64,000 bases of DNA from contig NZ_RKQF01000001.1 in the NCBI RefSeq assembly GCF_003814875.1, forward strand, positions 7,316,001 through 7,380,000. Reading direction: 5' to 3'. The translations under genes and the position numbers were made by a program. Below, piece by piece: positions 59,649-64,000 of this stretch. Each line of letters starts with the position of its first letter. Position 1 is the first letter of the stretch. The notes under the pieces are model-generated. The model was not told where the DNA came from. It searched no databases and saw only the letters and a list, made by a program, of their open reading frames with translations. This DNA comes from Streptomyces sp. Ag109_O5-1. Lineage in GTDB: Bacteria; Actinomycetota; Actinomycetes; Streptomycetales; Streptomycetaceae.

Positions 59649-59912
59649 ACGGCACATACCGAAGCAGTCCGTACCGGTCCATGACCGGATTCTGGACTCA
59701 GGCTTCCGCTCAGCGAACCCCCTTCGCTACTGTCCGGCTACGCACACGCCCCGTGGCAGCGCCGCCGCGGAGCGCAGCCGTGAAGCGACTGGGCCCGGAG
59801 CCGCCGGGCCGCCATGCCGATCGGCGGCCTCTGAAGCGCGTCGCTGACGGGACTCGGCGACGCATCCGCCGCGTCGGAGGTTGCCGGCCTCACCACTTAA
59901 GGAGTGGGCGTC
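59649..59912 (+). promoter_or_regulatory. Upstream region of the IclR-type gene
   Basis: About 260 bp without a gene. A GGCCCGGAGCCGCCGGGCC hairpin is seen near 59790. No operator palindrome was convincing. Confidence 0.35.
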
Positions 59913-60554
59913 GTGACCGCGGAGACCTCTCAGACGCTCGATCGGGGACTGCGCGTCCTCAAACTGCTGGCCGATACGGACCACGGGCTGACCGTCACCG
60001 AGCTTTCCAACAAACTGGGCGTGAACCGGACCGTGGTGTACCGGTTGCTCGCCACACTCGAGCAGCATGCGCTGGTACGGCGCGACCTGGGCGGGCGAGC
60101 CAGGGTCGGGCTGGGCGTGCTGCGCCTGGGGCGGCAGGTGCATCCGCTCGTACGGGAAGCGGCCCTGCCGGCGCTTCGTTCGCTGGCCGAGGACATCGGG
60201 GCGACGGCACATCTCACGCTGGTCGACGGGACCGAGGCCCTCGCCGTCGCGGTCGTCGAGCCGACCTGGACCGACTATCACGTGGCCTATCGGGCCGGGT
60301 TCCGGCATCCGCTGGACCGGGGGGCCGCGGGGAAGGCGATCCTGTCCGCGCGGCACTCGCCGAGGGTCGACCCCGGCTACACGCTGACGCACGGCGAGCT
60401 GGAGGCCGGGGCGAGCGGGGCGGCGGCGCCGCTGCTCGGGGTGACCGGGGTCGAGGGGAGCGTCGGGGTCGTGATGCTGGCCGACGCCGTGCCGGAGCGG
60501 GTGGGAACGCGGGTCATGGACGCGGCGCGTGAGGTCGCGGACGCGCTGAGGTGA
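59913..60554 (+). CDS. IclR family transcriptional regulator
   Basis: A 213-residue regulator. The winged helix-turn-helix is at about residues 8-65 (SQTLDRGLRVLKLLADTDHG, NKLGVNRTVVYRLLATLEQH), and the effector domain with the usual RAGFRHPLDRGAAGKAIL patch follows. It is shorter than the usual 250 residues, as the C-terminal end of the sensor domain is trimmed (PERVGTRVMDAAREVADALR). GTG 59913 has AAGGAG eight bases upstream. The genes it controls may be the permease and peptidase that follow, which is inference. Confidence 0.9.
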   Translation: MTAETSQTLDRGLRVLKLLADTDHGLTVTELSNKLGVNRTVVYRLLATLEQHALVRRDLGGRARVGLGVLRLGRQVHPLVREAALPALRSLAEDIGATAHLTLVDGTEALAVAVVEPTWTDYHVAYRAGFRHPLDRGAAGKAILSARHSPRVDPGYTLTHGELEAGASGAAAPLLGVTGVEGSVGVVMLADAVPERVGTRVMDAAREVADALR

Positions 60555-60713
60555 GGTAGAGGGTGGTGCGGGGTGGTGGGGGCTGGGGGCGGGGGTTTCG
60601 CTCGCCGGCGCCGGCCGGGTGCCGCTGCGCCCACCCGTGCCGCCCTGGGGGTCCCCCTCTGGGGGAGGCACGCATGCCCGCAGCTACGCGAACTGGAAAG
60701 ACACGGCAGCTGC

Positions 60714-60733
60714 AGCGCCCCGTCAGGGGCGCT
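60714..60733 (+). terminator. Hairpin after the IclR-type gene
   Basis: AGCGCCCC-GTCA-GGGGCGCT, a perfect 8-bp stem with a tetraloop. No T tract follows. Confidence 0.45.
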
Positions 60734-60753
60734 GGGGGTACCCCCGGCCGAAG

Positions 60754-60785
60754 GCTGGGGGAGGAACTGCGCGACCAGCCCCCAC
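60754..60785 (+). repeat. Dispersed intergenic repeat, copy 2
   Basis: GGGGGAGGAACTGCGCGACC followed by AGCCCCCACGCACC. It shares its core with the copy at 38967-39000. Both copies lie in gaps between genes and form a GGGG/CCCC hairpin. Confidence 0.75.
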
Positions 60786-60957
60786 GCACCCGCAGCCAGC
60801 CGCCGTCCTCCGGCCCCCTTTGTTTCGCCCACCCACCCGCATTGGCCGATCCGCCAATCCCGCACCTCACCCTCTGGCCGATCCCCCCATCACGCCGACC
60901 CCACTCCCTCCGCATCATCAGGGCCAGACAAGAGCCCACGGTGGAGGGAGCCGGAGT

Positions 60958-62424
60958 ATGGAGACGGTTGGGACACGGCCGCGGCCAGGGCAACGGGCCG
61001 CCGGTACCGCAAGTCGGCTCACCCGGCGGCAGTCCGTCGACACCCTCGTCGGTGAGGCCGGCGCCAGCCCGCTGACGCGGACCATGGGGCTCACACAGCT
61101 CACCCTGCTGAGCGTCGGAGCGACCCTCGGCACCGGCATTTTCGTCGTGCTCGGGCAGGCCGTGCCCGAGGCCGGCCCCGCGATCGTCGTCTCCTTCGTG
61201 CTGGCCGGCGTCACCGCCCTGTTCTCGGCCCTGTCGTACGCCGAGCTCGCCGGGATGATCCCCGGCTCGGGATCGTCGTACAGCTATGCCTACGCCACCC
61301 TCGGCGAACTCGTCGCCTGGGTGTGCGGGTGGTGTCTGATCCTGGAGTACGGCGTCTCGGTGGCCGCCGTCGCCGTCGGCTGGGGGCAGTACGTCAACGA
61401 ACTGCTCCATCTCACCTTCGGCGTCACCCTGCCGGACGCGCTCAGCGCCCCGCCCGGCGCCGGGGGCACGCTCAACATCCCGGCCGCGCTCATCGTCGTA
61501 CTCGCGATGGTCGTGCTGTTGCGCGGGGCCAAGGAGAGCGCCGTCGCCAACGTGGTGATGGTCGGGGTGAAGATCGCGGCCCTGATCCTCTTCTGCGCGG
61601 TCGCCTTCACCGCGTTCCACGCCGGGAACTTCCAGCCGCTCTTCCCGCTCGGCGCCGCCGGAATGAGCGCGGGGGCCGCCTCGCTCTTCTTCTCCTACAT
61701 CGGCTTCGACGCCGCCAGCACCGCGGGCGAGGAGGCCCGGAACCCGCAGCGCGATCTGCCGCGGGCGATCATCCTCTCACTCGTCCTGGTCACGGCCCTG
61801 TACGTGCTGGTCGCCGTCGCCGCGCTCGGCGCGATGCCGTGGAAGGAGTTCGCGGGGACCGAGGCGACGCTCAGCGAGGTGCTGGTGCGGTCCGTCGGCG
61901 GCGGGAACCTGTGGCCGATCCTGCTCTCCGTCGGTGCCGTGGTCGCCACCACCAGCGTCGTGCTCACCGTGCAGTACGGGCAGATCCGGATTCTGTTCGC
62001 GATGTCCCGGGACGGGCTCGTGCCGACGTTGTTCGCGAAGGTCCACCCGCGCACCGGGGTGCCCCGCGCCAACACCGTGATCGTCTCCTCCTTCATCGCG
62101 GTCCTCGCCGCCCTCGTGCCGCTCGGCAGCCTCGCCGACGCCACCAGCATCGGCACTCTCTTCGCATTCATGCTGGTCAACCTGGCCGTGGTGATCCTGC
62201 GGCGGCGCAGCCCCGACGCGCCCCGCTCCTTCCGGGTCCCGTTCTCCCCGGTCGTGCCCGTCCTCGGCGTCGGCTTCTGCGGCTACATGCTGTTCAGCCT
62301 GGGCACCGACACCTGGATCGCCTTCGGGACCTGGATGGCCGTCGGTCTCGTCATCTACGGCTGCTACGGCATCCGTCACTCCAGGCTCGCCCACGCCGGC
62401 GCCGGCCCGCAGGAAGCCGCATGA
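60958..62424 (+). CDS. APC family amino-acid permease
   Basis: A 488-residue transporter with about 12 helices. The APC signature is clear: LLSVGATLGTGIFVVLGQAV (unwound helix 1), AELAGMIPGSGSSYSYAYAT and FFSYIGFDAASTAGEEARNP. It is of the cationic amino-acid type (CAT-like) by the FDAASTAGEEARNPQRDLP pattern. The start ATG 60958 has GGAGGG ahead. It overlaps the peptidase gene by 4 bp (ATGA), so the two work together, perhaps to import and cleave an N-acylated amino acid. Confidence 0.9.
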   Translation: METVGTRPRPGQRAAGTASRLTRRQSVDTLVGEAGASPLTRTMGLTQLTLLSVGATLGTGIFVVLGQAVPEAGPAIVVSFVLAGVTALFSALSYAELAGMIPGSGSSYSYAYATLGELVAWVCGWCLILEYGVSVAAVAVGWGQYVNELLHLTFGVTLPDALSAPPGAGGTLNIPAALIVVLAMVVLLRGAKESAVANVVMVGVKIAALILFCAVAFTAFHAGNFQPLFPLGAAGMSAGAASLFFSYIGFDAASTAGEEARNPQRDLPRAIILSLVLVTALYVLVAVAALGAMPWKEFAGTEATLSEVLVRSVGGGNLWPILLSVGAVVATTSVVLTVQYGQIRILFAMSRDGLVPTLFAKVHPRTGVPRANTVIVSSFIAVLAALVPLGSLADATSIGTLFAFMLVNLAVVILRRRSPDAPRSFRVPFSPVVPVLGVGFCGYMLFSLGTDTWIAFGTWMAVGLVIYGCYGIRHSRLAHAGAGPQEAA

Positions 62425-63467
62425 CCGCCTTCGACCTCACCGCCGACGTCGTCGGCCTCACCCGGGCCCTCGTCGACCTGCCCTCCGAGAGCGGGGCGGA
62501 GGCCCGGATCGCGGACGCCGTGGAGCACGCCCTGCGCGGCCTCGGGCATCTCAAGGTCGACCGGGTCGGCAACACCGTGGTCGCCCGTACCGCCCTCGGC
62601 CGGGACCGACGCGTCCTGATCGCCGGGCATCTGGACACCGTCCCGGCCGCCGGGAACCTGCCCTCCCGGCTCGCCGACGGGTGCGTGCACGGGCTCGGCG
62701 CCTGTGACATGAAGGGCGGGGTGGCCGTCGCGCTGCGGCTCGCCGCCACCGTCCCGGCACCGGCCGTCGACCTCACCTTCGTCCTCTACGAGTGCGAGGA
62801 GGTCGAGGGCGAGCGCAACGGACTCGGCCTGCTCGCCCCCGAACTCCTCGCCGCCGACCTCGCCATCCTCATGGAGCCCTCCGACGCCGGGGTGGAGGCC
62901 GGATGCCAGGGGTACCTCGCCGCAGACATCGTCGTACCCGGCCGGCGCGCGCACACCGCGCGGGCCTGGCAGGGCGTCAACGCCGCCCACCGGGCCGCCC
63001 GGGTGCTCCAGCGGCTCGACGACCACACCGCCGAGCGGGTGGTGATCGACGGGCTGGAGTACCGCGAGGGGTTGAGCGCGGTCGCCGTGCGGGCCGGGGT
63101 CGCCGGGAACGTCGTACCGGACGAGTGCGTCGTGAGCGTCAACTACCGGTTTGCGCCCAGCCGTTCGGCGGCGGACGCAGAGGCGTACGTACGACGTCTG
63201 TTCCCGGAGTACGAGGTGCGGGTCACCGAGGCGGTCGCCGGTGCGTTGCCCCGGCTGGACCGGATCGCCGGGCTCGTCGAGGCGCTCGGGGCCGTGCCCC
63301 GGCCCAAGTTGGGGTGGACCGACGTCGCCCGGTTCGCGGCGCTGCACATGCCCGCGCTCAACTACGGTCCCGGGGACCCCTCCCTGGCACACACGGCGGG
63401 GGAGTACGTGCCGGTCGCGCAGCTGCACGCCTGCGAGGAGAACCTCAGGGCGTGGCTCGTGCGCTGA
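62421..63467 (+). CDS. dapE: M20 family metallopeptidase, DapE type
   Basis: A 348-residue di-zinc hydrolase. The metal ligands are visible: His in AGHLDTVP, Asp in ACDMKGGVAVAL, the Glu-Glu pair in YECEEVEG, Asp/Glu in LMEPSDAG and the last His in PSLAHTAGEYV. The text is closest to succinyl-diaminopimelate desuccinylases, but Streptomyces normally carries a separate housekeeping dapE with lysine-pathway genes, and the partner here is an amino-acid permease. A role in catabolism of an N-acyl amino acid is equally possible. It overlaps the converging PucR-type gene by 23 bp. Confidence 0.85.
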   Translation: MTAFDLTADVVGLTRALVDLPSESGAEARIADAVEHALRGLGHLKVDRVGNTVVARTALGRDRRVLIAGHLDTVPAAGNLPSRLADGCVHGLGACDMKGGVAVALRLAATVPAPAVDLTFVLYECEEVEGERNGLGLLAPELLAADLAILMEPSDAGVEAGCQGYLAADIVVPGRRAHTARAWQGVNAAHRAARVLQRLDDHTAERVVIDGLEYREGLSAVAVRAGVAGNVVPDECVVSVNYRFAPSRSAADAEAYVRRLFPEYEVRVTEAVAGALPRLDRIAGLVEALGAVPRPKLGWTDVARFAALHMPALNYGPGDPSLAHTAGEYVPVAQLHACEENLRAWLVR

Positions 63468-64000
63468 GCCCGGCCAGCACCCGCAACTGCAGCCACAGCA
63501 CCAGCCGTTCGTCGGGATCGTCCAGGTCGATCCCGACGTGCTGCCGGAGCTGGCGCAGCCGGTAGCGGCAGGTGTTGGGGTGGACGGCCAGCAGCTCGGC
63601 CGCGCCCGCGATGTCGCAGCCCGCGTCGAACCAGCAGACCAGGGTGCGGGAGTACTCGGTGCCGTGCCCGGCGTCGTACGCCAGCACCCGCTGCCACGCC
63701 CCCGAGGTCAACTCCCGCCGTTCGCCGAGCACTTCGGCCAGCCGCAGCAGGGTGACCCGGGGGCGCACCTCGTCCACCGTGGCCACCGGGCGCTCCGCGT
63801 CCAGGACCCGCAGCACCAGGTCCGCGTCCGCCCGGGAGCCGACCACCTCGCTCACGTCCGGGACCAGCTCGCCCAGGCCCGCCCGCACCGGCACCCGCAG
63901 CGCCTGCCCGGCCCGCCGCACGATGTCCTCGGCCAGCGGCCGGTGCCGTGCCCCCGGACCGGGCAGCAGCGCGTACACCACCCCGTCGACCAGCACACAC
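63445..64000 (-). CDS. PucR/CdaR-type regulator (C-terminal part)
   Basis: The last 185 codons of a regulator whose 5' end lies beyond the window. The end shows the PucR C-terminal helix-turn-helix (AAELLAVHPNTCRYRLRQL) with the preceding ELTSGAWQRVLAYD segment and the GGDEF-like middle. The family often controls amino-acid or purine catabolism and is found beside permeases. It converges on the peptidase gene, so a link to the transporter-peptidase pair is suggested by position. Confidence 0.85.
   Translation of the reverse strand, partial: CVLVDGVVYALLPGPGARHRPLAEDIVRRAGQALRVPVRAGLGELVPDVSEVVGSRADADLVLRVLDAERPVATVDEVRPRVTLLRLAEVLGERRELTSGAWQRVLAYDAGHGTEYSRTLVCWFDAGCDIAGAAELLAVHPNTCRYRLRQLRQHVGIDLDDPDERLVLWLQLRVLAGLSARATP

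Larger units (their letters stand above)
60555..60957 (+). other. Intergenic region with hairpins and a dispersed repeat
   Basis: 403 bp without a supported gene. It contains a GGGGGTCCCCC-type hairpin (near 60645-60666), an 8-bp-stem hairpin (60714-60733) and the common intergenic repeat (60754-60785). The end holds the APC permease promoter. Confidence 0.5.

Overview
The window looks like chromosomal DNA of a Streptomyces (or a very close actinomycete). It is strongly GC-rich, has many GTG starts and ATGA/GTGA gene overlaps, contains rare TTA codons, and has a backbone order I recall from the S. coelicolor chromosome: ftsX - S41 peptidase - smpB - ssrA, then narK - hemD-like regulator, sigU - rsuA, helD, malic enzyme, hupA, murA, yqgE, a beta-hexosaminidase and a molybdenum-hydroxylase operon. 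Synteny and names come from memory and motif reading; no search was run.

Layout. 1-2.5 kb: end of ftsX, a secreted S41 protease, smpB and tmRNA (the trans-translation pair). 3-9.4 kb: a minus-strand sugar operon (binding lipoprotein, two permeases, GH31 alpha-xylosidase, LacI regulator) with palindromic operator candidates upstream. 9.4-11.8 kb: an MFS transporter divergent from a LysR regulator. 11.9-13.4 kb: a repeat-rich membrane protein. 13.6-24.0 kb: an accessory island. It holds a 1,519-residue RHS/YD-repeat polymorphic toxin with a T7SS-type N-terminus and a barnase/RNase-Sa-like C-terminus, followed by a barstar-like immunity gene. Head-to-head with it lies a six-gene set: lipoprotein, secreted protein, WXG100-like protein, second T7SS-type effector candidate and two paralogous unknown proteins. 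It ends in a lipoprotein pseudogene. 24.0-28.9 kb: two unknown genes, a WhiJ-type cluster (XRE regulator, DUF397, ATPase), a possible toxin-antitoxin pair and a Pro-rich membrane protein. 29-31.6 kb: narK plus HemD-winged-helix fusion. 31.6-41 kb: conserved core (sigU/rsuA, helD, malic enzyme, hupA, murA) with a small secreted protein and tandem palindromes. 41-51.2 kb: yqgE, DUF3039, a decayed sugar-transport operon with an intact GH20 hexosaminidase, a molybdenum hydroxylase operon and a small P-loop kinase. 51.3-56 kb: a second variable region with a two-domain SUKH-4 immunity protein, a broken two-component system, three collagen-like membrane proteins (two from a recent 723-bp tandem duplication), an IS110 remnant and tRNA-Cys. 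56-64 kb: MFS transporter, DEAH helicase, IclR regulator, amino-acid permease, M20 peptidase of DapE type and a partial PucR/CdaR regulator.

The strongest candidate for an undescribed system is the 13.6-24.0 kb island: two T7SS-type effector candidates on opposite strands, one with a readable RNase/barstar pair and one with an unassigned C-terminus and two candidate partner proteins. Several genes show recent decay (sugar-binding protein, histidine kinase/response regulator, IS110, lipoprotein copy), marking the two accessory regions as places of gene gain and loss.
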